DNA of 5,895 nucleotides from Bacillota bacterium. Its GTDB lineage: Bacteria > Bacillota > Clostridia > Oscillospirales > Acutalibacteraceae. Where the stretch lies: positions 1-5,895 of the forward strand of contig JAEWWM010000012.1 of assembly GCA_023458915.1 (NCBI GenBank), written 5' to 3'. Both the position numbers and the translations under genes were made by a program. Below, in pieces: positions 1 through 5,047 of the stretch (position 1 is the stretch's first letter; the number at the start of each line of letters is the position of its first letter). The notes below the pieces were generated by a model. It was not told the DNA's origin. It saw only the letters and a program-made list of their open reading frames with translations, and ran no database searches.

Positions 1-579
1 AAGAATTTTGGCGAAATTTACCGTACACATATCCACAATATATTCACCTTTACTTACCTTGTCTTTAACAGATATAACTTTATTTTTATTTATTTTATTA
101 TCTTTAATATAATTAATGGGTTTAATATTATTTTCATCCACCACTATATAATTAGAATTTATATATTTATCGAGTTTTAGTTTATCATTGGTAGAATAAA
201 TATATTCTCCGGTAACACTGTCAATTAAGTTATAACAAGTGAATTCTGTTTTATCTCTTGTATATTTAATTAAAGTATCTTTGGAAATATTAAGATAAAA
301 ACTAAGTCCGGCATAAGATGGAGCTACGTTCTTATCAATACACCATTGTTCAAATCCTTTCAAAGCAATTGCAAATTGTAAAGGCGTTTCATATACTTTG
401 CTTCCGCGTCCTGTCGCAATTTTCATGATTTTTTCTGCTGTTTCAATGCTATTCGGAGTGCTTTCTGATCTGGGCTGTAATTTCTTAGTTCCGTCAATAT
501 AGTAAGTGGTTTCAGAAGTCCCTTTTCGTATAATATCAGTATCTTCTCCAAAGCATTCTTTTATTTCATTTTTATCCAT
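1..579 (-). CDS. HTH protein resembling phage terminase small subunit (gp3-type), 3' end cut by window edge
   Basis: An open frame of 193 codons runs from ATG at 579 off the left edge without a stop, so the C-terminus is missing. GGAGG at 591-595 lies 11 nt before the ATG. Residues about 66-108 (PLQFAIALKGFEQWC, then AGLSFYLNISKDTLIKY) look like the helix plus helix-turn-helix of small terminase subunits of the gp3 packaging type, where 'GLA.YLgisr.TL..Y' is typical. Those proteins bind phage DNA and bring it to the large terminase subunit for packaging. Its place after the replication and small accessory genes fits the start of a packaging module. From about residue 93 the DNA becomes extremely AT-rich, and the region after the HTH (residues about 112-180, including SVTGEYIYSTNDKLKLDKYI) is not a segment I recognise. 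It could instead be another phage HTH regulator; the large terminase gene would have to follow outside the window to settle this. Confidence 0.55.
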   Translation of the reverse strand, partial: MDKNEIKECFGEDTDIIRKGTSETTYYIDGTKKLQPRSESTPNSIETAEKIMKIATGRGSKVYETPLQFAIALKGFEQWCIDKNVAPSYAGLSFYLNISKDTLIKYTRDKTEFTCYNLIDSVTGEYIYSTNDKLKLDKYINSNYIVVDENNIKPINYIKDNKINKNKVISVKDKVSKGEYIVDMCTVNFAKIL

Positions 580-600
580 TTAATTTAATTCCTCCAAACA

Positions 601-632
601 AAAAGAGATAAGAAATTAATCTTATCTCTTTT
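601..632 (-). terminator. Hairpin with flanking A and T runs: candidate intrinsic terminator or attenuator
   Basis: Positions 601-612 and 621-632 are exact reverse complements (AAAAGAGATAAG / CTTATCTCTTTT). One further A:T pair (613 with 620) gives a 13-bp stem with a six-base AATTAA loop. Read on the minus strand the 3' arm runs into five Ts and then GTTT, as in a Rho-independent terminator. The stem holds only three G:C pairs, so it is fairly weak. It lies between the TSCPD gene stop (651) and the next ribosome binding site (591-595). It may end the early transcript, act as an antitermination or attenuation point, or serve both strands because the A/T arms are symmetric. Confidence 0.6.
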
Positions 633-650
633 AATATTTTCATAGTATAT

Positions 651-902
651 TTATTGATTTTCTTCTACGCTTTCAAGAGCTAAAGCCAATTGATCGGGGC
701 AAGACGTTGGGCGATTGCCGCATTTTGTGCCTTTGAGCTTTTTAATAACATCTTTTTTGTTCATGCCTTTTACAAGTGCAGATAAACCTCGTGCGTTACC
801 GGAGCATCCGCCCACAAACTCGACTTCTTTTACTGTATCTCCGTCGAGTTCAATATTTATCTGTTTTGAGCAAGTCCCTGATGTAGCATAAGTATATTTA
901 AT
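651..902 (-). CDS. TSCPD-domain protein (TIGR03905-like), apparent ATT start
   Basis: This 83-residue reading frame encodes (M/I)KYTYATSGTCSKQI near the start, GGCSGNARGL at residues 31-40 and the signature TSCPD at 66-70. Cysteines fall at 11, 33, 61 and 68. Length and motifs match small standalone TSCPD-domain proteins (TIGR03905-like, about 80 residues) common in Clostridia. The same domain occurs at the C-terminus of some class II ribonucleotide reductases (NrdJ), where the cysteines suggest metal or redox chemistry; the role of the free-standing form is not established. No ATG, GTG or TTG lies between the in-frame upstream stop and the conserved start of the protein; the first in-frame ATG is at residue 47, inside the domain. 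The ATT at 900-902 sits exactly where relatives have Met-Lys-Tyr and is preceded by GGAGG at 7 nt, so I take it as the start. The gene lies 32 bp after the 75-residue gene and before a hairpin. Confidence 0.85.
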   Translation of the reverse strand: MKYTYATSGTCSKQINIELDGDTVKEVEFVGGCSGNARGLSALVKGMNKKDVIKKLKGTKCGNRPTSCPDQLALALESVEENQ

Positions 903-907
903 AATAA

Positions 908-914
908 CTCCTCC
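908..914 (-). promoter_or_regulatory. Shine-Dalgarno site defining the ATT start of the TSCPD gene
   Basis: GGAGGAG on the minus strand is a perfect anti-16S match and lies 5-7 nt before the ATT at 902. An in-frame TAA lies just upstream of it, so the coding region cannot extend further. The site pins translation initiation to the ATT codon or its direct neighbour. Confidence 0.75.
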
Positions 915-934
915 GATTTACTTCAGACTGTACT

Positions 935-1162
935 TTACAGCATAACAGTTGAAGAATATTCTACTCTGATGCCGTTATCTTTAGTTCTCATAAGCTTTGC
1001 TTTGTTGCCGTCACCGTCTTCAATCGTTAATTTTTCTATCTTGTGCTGGTCAAAGAAATTTACAACTGCGCTTTCAACGAATCCTGACCATTTTTGTCTT
1101 TTAGCTTCCGGTTTTGGTTCGTCTGCAAGCATTTTTTCTAAATCTTTTACTGAATCTGTCAT
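935..1162 (-). CDS. Hypothetical small phage protein, 75 residues
   Basis: I do not recognise this family. The ATG at 1162 is preceded by an AAGGGAAG purine run at usable spacing. The product starts with a charged, probably helical segment (MTDSVKDLEKMLADEPKPEAKRQ is acidic then basic). A short amphipathic helix (SGFVESAVVNFFDQH, about 26-40) and a probable beta hairpin follow (KLTIEDGDGNKAKLMR, then GIRVEYSSTVML). There is no signal peptide or membrane segment, so it is probably cytoplasmic. The gene is separated from the one upstream by 72 bp that hold a promoter candidate, and the TSCPD gene follows after 32 bp. It is probably co-transcribed with that gene. Confidence 0.75.
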   Translation of the reverse strand: MTDSVKDLEKMLADEPKPEAKRQKWSGFVESAVVNFFDQHKIEKLTIEDGDGNKAKLMRTKDNGIRVEYSSTVML

Positions 1163-1197
1163 TTATGTACTTCCCTTCAATATTTTGATGCTTATAT

Positions 1198-1227
1198 ATT
1201 ATATTTTATAACCCAACCATACCGCAA
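1198..1227 (-). promoter_or_regulatory. Candidate sigma-70-type promoter for the 75-residue and TSCPD genes
   Basis: On the minus strand a TTGCGG box (1222-1227, three of six bases matching TTGACA) is followed after 18 nt by a perfect TATAAT (1198-1203). Transcription would start near 1191, leaving a leader of about 29 nt before the ATG at 1162. It lies in the largest intergenic gap upstream of the 650 region (1163-1234), which supports it. The surroundings are AT-rich, so a chance TATAAT match is possible. Confidence 0.4.
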
Positions 1228-1234
1228 TAAATTT

Positions 1235-1441
1235 TTAGGAGTTTTTTGTTTTTACTTTATCAAGTGGAACAATAAGTACAGAATTGCCGGATTTTAAATC
1301 CAGCAGTTCCGCTTGATAAAAATAATCTCCGTGTTTGTTCATCCGAAGAGTACATGCTACTAGTTCAAATGGGATAATATTGTTATTTATATTATAATAA
1401 ACAGTGTCGTGCAGTTTAGCTTTAACATCTTTTATGTCCAT
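1235..1441 (-). CDS. Hypothetical small phage protein, 68 residues
   Basis: I do not recognise this family. The ATG at 1441 lies 6 bp after the stop of the upstream gene. Its Shine-Dalgarno match is poor: an AAGG lies about 14 nt away and an AAGAAG only 2 nt away, so translation probably relies on ribosomes finishing the upstream gene. The protein looks mostly beta: IPFELVACTLRMNKHGDYFYQAELLDLKSGNSVLIVPLDKV suggests several strands in a small barrel-like fold, with the motif 'a.LlDlksgnSvlivpLdkv'. No transmembrane segment is present. Such small beta proteins are frequent in phage early operons, and nothing here shows a function. Confidence 0.72.
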   Translation of the reverse strand: MDIKDVKAKLHDTVYYNINNNIIPFELVACTLRMNKHGDYFYQAELLDLKSGNSVLIVPLDKVKTKNS

Positions 1442-1447
1442 ATCTTC

Positions 1448-1747
1448 TTAATCTTCCTTTCTGATTTTTAAATCAAGCGTGATTGCAAGTGATTTAAAAA
1501 GACATTTTATATTGCTTAGCAACTTAATTGCCTGGCGTATATACATTTCCGTATCACGGTCTAAGCACGCTTTCTGTGTCATTTTTTCTTCATAAGCCAA
1601 AAGCGCATCTTCAAGAGTTGAGTAATACCCTATAACTTTATCCTGTGACTTCGGGGATTTGCGCTTCTTTTTAAGTATCCAGTTCAAAGGATCGATTTCT
1701 ATGTAATAATAGCTGTCTAAAATTATGCGGTTACTTCTTTTTGGCAT
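1448..1747 (-). CDS. Hypothetical phage protein with 'YYIEIDPLNW...GYYSTLEDAL' motif, 99 residues
   Basis: The reading frame stays open up to an ATG at 1813, but I place the start at the ATG at 1747: GGAG lies 7 nt before it, and the longer form would overlap the upstream gene by 83 bp rather than 17 bp. The product begins MPKRSNRIILDSYYYIEIDP. The layout of a 'YY.I..D..NW.L' strand, a basic linker, 'VIGYYSTLEDALLAYEEK' and a long helical tail resembles a recurrent type of small phage protein in replication operons of Bacillota. Those typically have a beta hairpin followed by a 'GYy.tle.Al' helix. I know of no assigned function. It is basic and cytoplasmic, and it follows the small membrane protein directly. 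Confidence 0.75.
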   Translation of the reverse strand: MPKRSNRIILDSYYYIEIDPLNWILKKKRKSPKSQDKVIGYYSTLEDALLAYEEKMTQKACLDRDTEMYIRQAIKLLSNIKCLFKSLAITLDLKIRKED

Positions 1748-2003
1748 TTTTTCTCTCCTTTTGATGCTCCGTAAGAATTTTTTTGGTGAGTGAAAGCTTG
1801 ACTTCAGCATCAAGCTTGTTTTTGAGTAGAGTGTTTAAAGTCACACATACTCCTGTGAAAAAATCTGTATTATAAGTGCTGTCTTCCTCTAAAACTATCA
1901 AAAGATGTTTGCCAAGAAGTAGATACTTATTTTTCATGTACCAAACTCCATAATAAAATCCGAATAAAAAACAAAATAATCCCGATAAAATATTTAAAAA
2001 CAT
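1731..2003 (-). CDS. Small putative membrane protein, 90 residues
   Basis: The ATG at 2003 has a strong GGGAGG site 8 nt upstream. Residues 2-22 (FLNILSGLFCFLFGFYYGVWY) form one hydrophobic segment followed at once by lysines (MKNKY). By the positive-inside rule this predicts a single membrane anchor with the N-terminus outside and the body in the cytoplasm. The body contains a probable helix and ends in a very basic tail (EHQKERKNAKKK). The family is not recognised. Its 3' end overlaps the next gene by 17 bp and it starts 17 bp after the helicase-loader gene, so it belongs to the same operon. A membrane anchor in a replication operon could tether replication proteins, but that is speculation. 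Confidence 0.7.
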   Translation of the reverse strand: MFLNILSGLFCFLFGFYYGVWYMKNKYLLLGKHLLIVLEEDSTYNTDFFTGVCVTLNTLLKNKLDAEVKLSLTKKILTEHQKERKNAKKK

Positions 2004-2020
2004 TTACATTTCCTCCCGTT

Positions 2021-2851
2021 TTAAAATAAAATTTCTTTTTTTAAGTTTCCACGCAAACTTTTTCCTGTGATTTTCATTACTGCGCCGTTTGTCATTTCCG
2101 ATATGCGATCCACAGTTTTTTCGGCAATCCCTCGTTCGTTAATCAAGGCGTTTAGAGAGTAGTTGCTTGAAAAAATCGTGGATTTTTGAGAGTTATAACG
2201 CTTGTTAATAAGATCGAAAAGTAAGCTTTGAAGCCATGTATCACCTGAATTTTTAGTAAAAATTTCTGTGCCCAGATCATCAAAAAAGAGAACGTCAACC
2301 TGCGCAAAATTTTCAATTAATTTTTGTTCCGTTTGAGCGGATTCACGGTTAAAAGTAGATTTCACCGCTTTTGAAATTTCAAAAAGGCTGGTAAAAAGCA
2401 CTGGAACACACTGATTCATCAGATAATTTGCCATACAAGCCGTCAGGTGCGTTTTGCCGGTGCCTTTATCGCCGAACAAGTAAATACCTGAACCGCTTTT
2501 AATAACTTCCGCGTGCAGCTCGCAATATTTCTTGCAACGCTTAAAAGCTGTGTCAAAGCTCGGATTTATGCCTGTTTTGCTGTTTTCAAACGTGACATCT
2601 TTATACCTTTCGCTAAGCAAAGAAAGCGATTTTAATTTTTCGATTTTTCGAAGTTTTTCCTGTTTGCGCTCTATTTCTGCTTCCTCTGCCATCCGTTTAC
2701 GTTCACACGCACAACTAACACTTGCCATAAATTTAAAGCCTTGAAACTCCATCGGTTTTGTTGTCGGTTCTTTGCAAACTTCACAAAATGCAGGTTTATT
2801 CGGGGTATTCGGTACAGAATTTCCTGTCAGAATGCTGACGATTGGATTCAT
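2021..2851 (-). CDS. dnaC: DnaC-like helicase loader, AAA+ ATPase
   Basis: The 276-residue protein carries the hallmarks of DnaC/DnaI-type loaders, which place the replicative helicase on origin DNA at the cost of ATP. Walker A is GDKGTGKTH at 127-135 and Walker B is DVLFFDDLGTE at 186-196. A sensor I-like asparagine lies in TIFSSNYS (about 225-232), and arginines at R249 (VDRI) and R267 (SLRG) are in the expected places for the arginine finger or sensor II. Near the N-terminus C23xxC26 and C47xC49 could bind zinc, as in many phage and DnaI-like loaders, followed by a charged coiled-coil stretch at about 51-76. Length is normal. The ATG at 2851 has a perfect AAAGGAGG 8 nt upstream, inside the last codons of the replisome-organiser gene, which it overlaps by 56 bp. 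The pairing with that gene is the standard phage replication cassette. Confidence 0.93.
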   Translation of the reverse strand: MNPIVSILTGNSVPNTPNKPAFCEVCKEPTTKPMEFQGFKFMASVSCACERKRMAEEAEIERKQEKLRKIEKLKSLSLLSERYKDVTFENSKTGINPSFDTAFKRCKKYCELHAEVIKSGSGIYLFGDKGTGKTHLTACMANYLMNQCVPVLFTSLFEISKAVKSTFNRESAQTEQKLIENFAQVDVLFFDDLGTEIFTKNSGDTWLQSLLFDLINKRYNSQKSTIFSSNYSLNALINERGIAEKTVDRISEMTNGAVMKITGKSLRGNLKKEILF

Positions 2852-3449
2852 AACTTACGCCTCCTTTCTGCATCTCGTCCTCCCAGCGCTGTTCACTTAA
2901 AAACTTTGCCGGATATGGGATAAACTGCGGGTTTTGCCATTGTTCGGAGCGTTCCCATTTTTCTACTCCCGCTAAGATTTCGCTCAGCGTTGCTTCGATT
3001 TTCGGAATTTTCCTAAATGCCTTGAAAGCCGCTTGTTTAGCCACCTTTTTCGGATAAATGCTCCAAAACTTTTCAAACAGCTCATCCGGTTTTTTCTTTG
3101 GTATTGCGTTAGCAATACCTTCTTTTAAATTTTCATTTTCATTTTCCTTCTTATTTACATTGGCTTTTTTGGGTTTTGAAATAACCGACTGGGTTTTTTG
3201 GGTTTTTCTTCCGCCTTTTTGCCCGTTTGCTTTATTTCTTTCGCAGACTTTCTCGTATTTTTCGCTATCTCTGTCAATTTGAAATTTGATTGTTTTAAAC
3301 AAAACTCGTTCATTCCCTGAAAGCTGCCGAATTGTCCTAACTGCGCTATATTCCAGCGCGGCGCGCACAAGTCGTCCGAATTCAGTGTCTGACAAATCTT
3401 CCATCGTTTCAAGATAGCTGTGATACAAAATCAGCCCTTTTTCTGACAT
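2796..3449 (-). CDS. Phage replisome organiser-like protein (DUF6291-like N-terminus)
   Basis: The product is 217 residues. Residues 1-80 (LILYHSYLETMEDLSDTEFGRLVRAAL..., ending KANGQKGGRK) match my memory of the DUF6291-type N-terminal part found in Bacillota phage replication proteins. Residues 81-118 form a low-complexity Lys/Asn/Glu linker (NKKENENENLKEG). Residues about 123-192 (ELFEKFWSIYPKKVAKQAAFKAF, then QFIPYPAKFLSEQRWEDE) match the C-terminal part of phage O-like and DnaD-like replication proteins that recruit the helicase loader. The ATG at 3449 overlaps the methyltransferase stop by one base (TAATG) and follows an AGGAGAGG purine run. The loader gene follows, overlapping by 56 bp. 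I infer that the protein binds the phage origin and hands over to the DnaC-like loader; the origin-binding role is not visible in the sequence itself. Confidence 0.82.
   Translation of the reverse strand: MSEKGLILYHSYLETMEDLSDTEFGRLVRAALEYSAVRTIRQLSGNERVLFKTIKFQIDRDSEKYEKVCERNKANGQKGGRKTQKTQSVISKPKKANVNKKENENENLKEGIANAIPKKKPDELFEKFWSIYPKKVAKQAAFKAFRKIPKIEATLSEILAGVEKWERSEQWQNPQFIPYPAKFLSEQRWEDEMQKGGVSYESNRQHSDRKFCTEYPE
3100..3119. repeat. Perfect 8-bp inverted repeat inside the replisome organiser gene
   Basis: GGTATTGC (3100-3107) and GCAATACC (3112-3119) are exact reverse complements around the four-base loop GTTA. The repeat lies in the linker-coding part of the gene, beside a strongly AT-rich tract (about 3120-3165). 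It could be an origin element or simply a chance hairpin in coding sequence. Confidence 0.5.
3170..3206. repeat. Three copies of TGGGTTTT, possible iterons
   Basis: TGGGTTTT occurs at 3170-3177, 3190-3197 and 3199-3206, all in the same direction. The copies encode lysine-rich linker residues (KPKK and KTQKTQ). They sit beside an AT-rich tract and an inverted repeat, as expected for an origin inside a replication gene, but spacing is irregular (20 and 9 bp) and low-complexity coding could create them. Confidence 0.3.
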
Positions 3450-4630
3450 TAAAAAATCCTCTCCTTTAAAAAGCTAAAAATGTGGGCGATCACATCGACC
3501 GTCCACGCGTTTCCCAAACATTTATATCTTTGAGTATTTGAAATGCCAACATCGGTATATCCATCCGGTAAAGTCTGCAATCTTTCGCATTCAAGGGGAG
3601 TAAGTTTCCTTATGTAGTAATCACCGTCAGGCAGATCGATTTTATATAGTCCTGTTTTGGCTCCTTGTCCTCCGCCCCCTGATTTTATACACACTGATTT
3701 GCCGTAAACGCTGTAAATTCTGTTTGCCTGTCCGCCTTTACCGAAAGCCCCGATCTTTAAAGGTTTGCAAACCATCGAATCTTTAGTATGAGAAGTCAAA
3801 GAATTTGATTTTTCATCTTTGCGGATTTCCAAATGATTGTAAATTCTATTTTCTTTCCTTTCACGAGGCCAGCTTCTTACAGCGCAGCCTTTTGCAGGTA
3901 TTGCAACAATTGTTTTGCTTTGTTTTGATAAATCGTCATTAAGCGAAGTTTTTGCATAAGTCGCGGTTATACATTTTGATTTTTTCTCACCTTTTGCTGG
4001 GACGGCTATCATGGTTCTCGTGTGTTTTTCAAGAGTATTTTTGAAATACGCAGCGCCGATATTGGCGGTCACACAATAACTTTTTTTAGTGAAAGCATTT
4101 CCGTTTTCAAGAATATCCGCAAGTTTAATTCCTTTATCTTTCGGCTGCATTATATTTGAAATATTCGTCCAATACAGTCTTCGTCGGTTTTGCGCCGAAA
4201 CCAATGCTGAATTTATTAGAATCGGATCTACACCTAAAGCCTCTGTGATTGCAGCTCTGTCTGTCTTACTCATGCTTGCAACATTTTCAAGCAAAAAATA
4301 TTTGGGATTAACTTCTTTCAAAGCCCTGACAAATTCCCAGAACAAACTGCTTTGAGTACCTTTTAAACCCTGCCTGTTTTGCTTGGCGCAACTAAGGTCG
4401 GTACACGGCGAGCCTCCGATAAGCAGGTCAATATTTTTATGAAAAGAAAAATCAGCATCTCGAACATCGCCGAAATGCTGAATCCGTGAAAATCTTGTCT
4501 TTGAAACTCGCAGTGCGTATTTGTTTATCTCATATGCGTAATAATTTTCAATTGGGATTTCTGATTTTTGGAGTGCCAGATAACCGCATGAAATCCCATC
4601 GAATAAGCTCAAAACATTCAATTTTCTCAT
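3449..4630 (-). CDS. Orphan DNA (cytosine-5) methyltransferase
   Basis: The enzyme would transfer a methyl group from S-adenosylmethionine to carbon 5 of cytosine in a specific site. Counting from ATG at 4630 (393 residues), motif I is LSLFDGISCG (7-16), motif IV GGSPC has the catalytic cysteine at 76, motif VI ENV is at 115-117, and motif VIII QNRRRLYW starts at 147. Motifs IX and X are RKLTPLECERLQTLPDGY (341-358) and LGNAWTVDVIAHI (372-384). All key residues are intact, so it should be active. The target-recognition region (about 170-335) holds a tandem repeat. The start is uncertain: TTG at 4636, ATG at 4630 and TTG at 4621 are all in frame. GGAG at 4631-4634 suits the last one (9 nt), which would give the family-typical start MNVLSLFDG. 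The gene lies between the SSB and the replication genes, with no restriction enzyme in view, so I infer it protects phage DNA from host restriction. Confidence 0.95.
   Translation of the reverse strand: MRKLNVLSLFDGISCGYLALQKSEIPIENYYAYEINKYALRVSKTRFSRIQHFGDVRDADFSFHKNIDLLIGGSPCTDLSCAKQNRQGLKGTQSSLFWEFVRALKEVNPKYFLLENVASMSKTDRAAITEALGVDPILINSALVSAQNRRRLYWTNISNIMQPKDKGIKLADILENGNAFTKKSYCVTANIGAAYFKNTLEKHTRTMIAVPAKGEKKSKCITATYAKTSLNDDLSKQSKTIVAIPAKGCAVRSWPRERKENRIYNHLEIRKDEKSNSLTSHTKDSMVCKPLKIGAFGKGGQANRIYSVYGKSVCIKSGGGGQGAKTGLYKIDLPDGDYYIRKLTPLECERLQTLPDGYTDVGISNTQRYKCLGNAWTVDVIAHIFSFLKERIF
3887..4087 (-). repeat. Tandem 33-residue repeat in the methyltransferase target-recognition region
   Basis: Two 33-residue units, from KKSYCVTAN to IAVPAKG (DNA 3989-4087) and from KKSKCITAT to VAIPAKG (DNA 3887-3985), align without gaps, separated by one glutamate. 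By my count 14 of 33 positions are identical and five more are conservative. A second pattern, 'NRIY...K S', recurs after it (KENRIYNHLE and QANRIYSVYG). The DNA itself is well diverged, so the duplication is old. Confidence 0.65.
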
Positions 4631-4634
4631 CTCC
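4631..4634 (-). promoter_or_regulatory. GGAG site bearing on the methyltransferase start
   Basis: This GGAG directly abuts the ATG at 4630, too close to serve it, and overlaps the TTG at 4636. It is 9 nt from the in-frame TTG at 4621. It is the only clear Shine-Dalgarno match near the start, so it favours TTG initiation unless the gene is translated by reinitiation after the SSB stop at 4639. Confidence 0.45.
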
Positions 4635-4638
4635 AAAC

Positions 4639-5046
4639 TTAAAACGGCACGTCTTCGGTGCCGATAAAATTCATGCTGTCGGGATTATTGCTTATTTCAG
4701 GCTTTAAATTTATAACGTCCTTGATAATAAATCCTTTATAAATCTTGCCTTCATACGACTTTGAATAGAATTTCCCGATTATCCAGATGTGGTCTTTTTC
4801 ATGGTATCTTTCGAGAATTGCTTTTGATAAGTCCCCAAACACAGAACAATCTGCATAGGTCGGGTTATTCCACTGATTTGTTTCAGGGTTTTTACCATTA
4901 CTTATCTGCAAAGAAAAGTGGACTGCTTTGCCCTGTACTTTCGGGTCTTTATACAGCCTACCTTTCAGGAGGCAAGTATTTCCTGTTAAATTGCCTTCAT
5001 AAATCAATTTTTCGTTATCGTAAATTTTTACTGTTTTTTTACTCAT
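4639..5046 (-). CDS. ssb: Single-stranded DNA-binding protein
   Basis: The 135-residue product coats single-stranded DNA during replication and recombination. Residues about 22-115 read as an OB fold of the SSB family: CLLKGRLYKDPKVQGKAVHF, the strand YADCSVFGDLSKAI, then HIWIIGKFYSKSYEGKIYKGF. The last residues (FIGTEDVPF) are an acidic tail ending in Pro-Phe, the peptide by which SSBs dock partner enzymes. The reading frame is open to an ATG at 5082, but I chose ATG at 5046: it is one base past the RusA stop and has GGAG 10 nt upstream, whereas the longer form would overlap RusA by 35 bp. The first 20 residues (KKTVKIYDNEKLIYEGNL) precede the usual OB start and are slightly unusual. It is co-translated with the RecT and RusA genes and lies 8 bp before the methyltransferase ATG. 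Confidence 0.88.
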   Translation of the reverse strand: MSKKTVKIYDNEKLIYEGNLTGNTCLLKGRLYKDPKVQGKAVHFSLQISNGKNPETNQWNNPTYADCSVFGDLSKAILERYHEKDHIWIIGKFYSKSYEGKIYKGFIIKDVINLKPEISNNPDSMNFIGTEDVPF

Positions 5047-5047
5047 T

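Noticed and set aside
633..680. Promoter for the terminase-like gene: TATACT near 640 with TTGAAA in the end of the TSCPD gene
   Set aside because: The two boxes are about 21 nt apart, too far for a normal promoter, and transcripts from there would still pass the hairpin.
969..1211. Plus-strand ORF of 80 codons opposite the 75-residue gene
   Set aside because: It mirrors a minus-strand gene with a good ribosome binding site, has no convincing site of its own, and all other genes run leftward.
1748..1813. Longer N-terminus (22 extra residues) for the 99-residue protein
   Set aside because: The extension is very basic, overlaps the upstream gene by 83 bp, and the Shine-Dalgarno site lies inside it before the ATG at 1747.
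3155..3412. Second minus-strand reading frame inside the replisome organiser gene
   Set aside because: It is an alternative frame of a recognised gene, rich in Lys codons from an A-rich tract, with no clear ribosome binding site.
4089..4355. Plus-strand ORF of 88 codons opposite the methyltransferase
   Set aside because: The methyltransferase motifs are continuous and intact across this stretch, so the plus-strand frame is a shadow.
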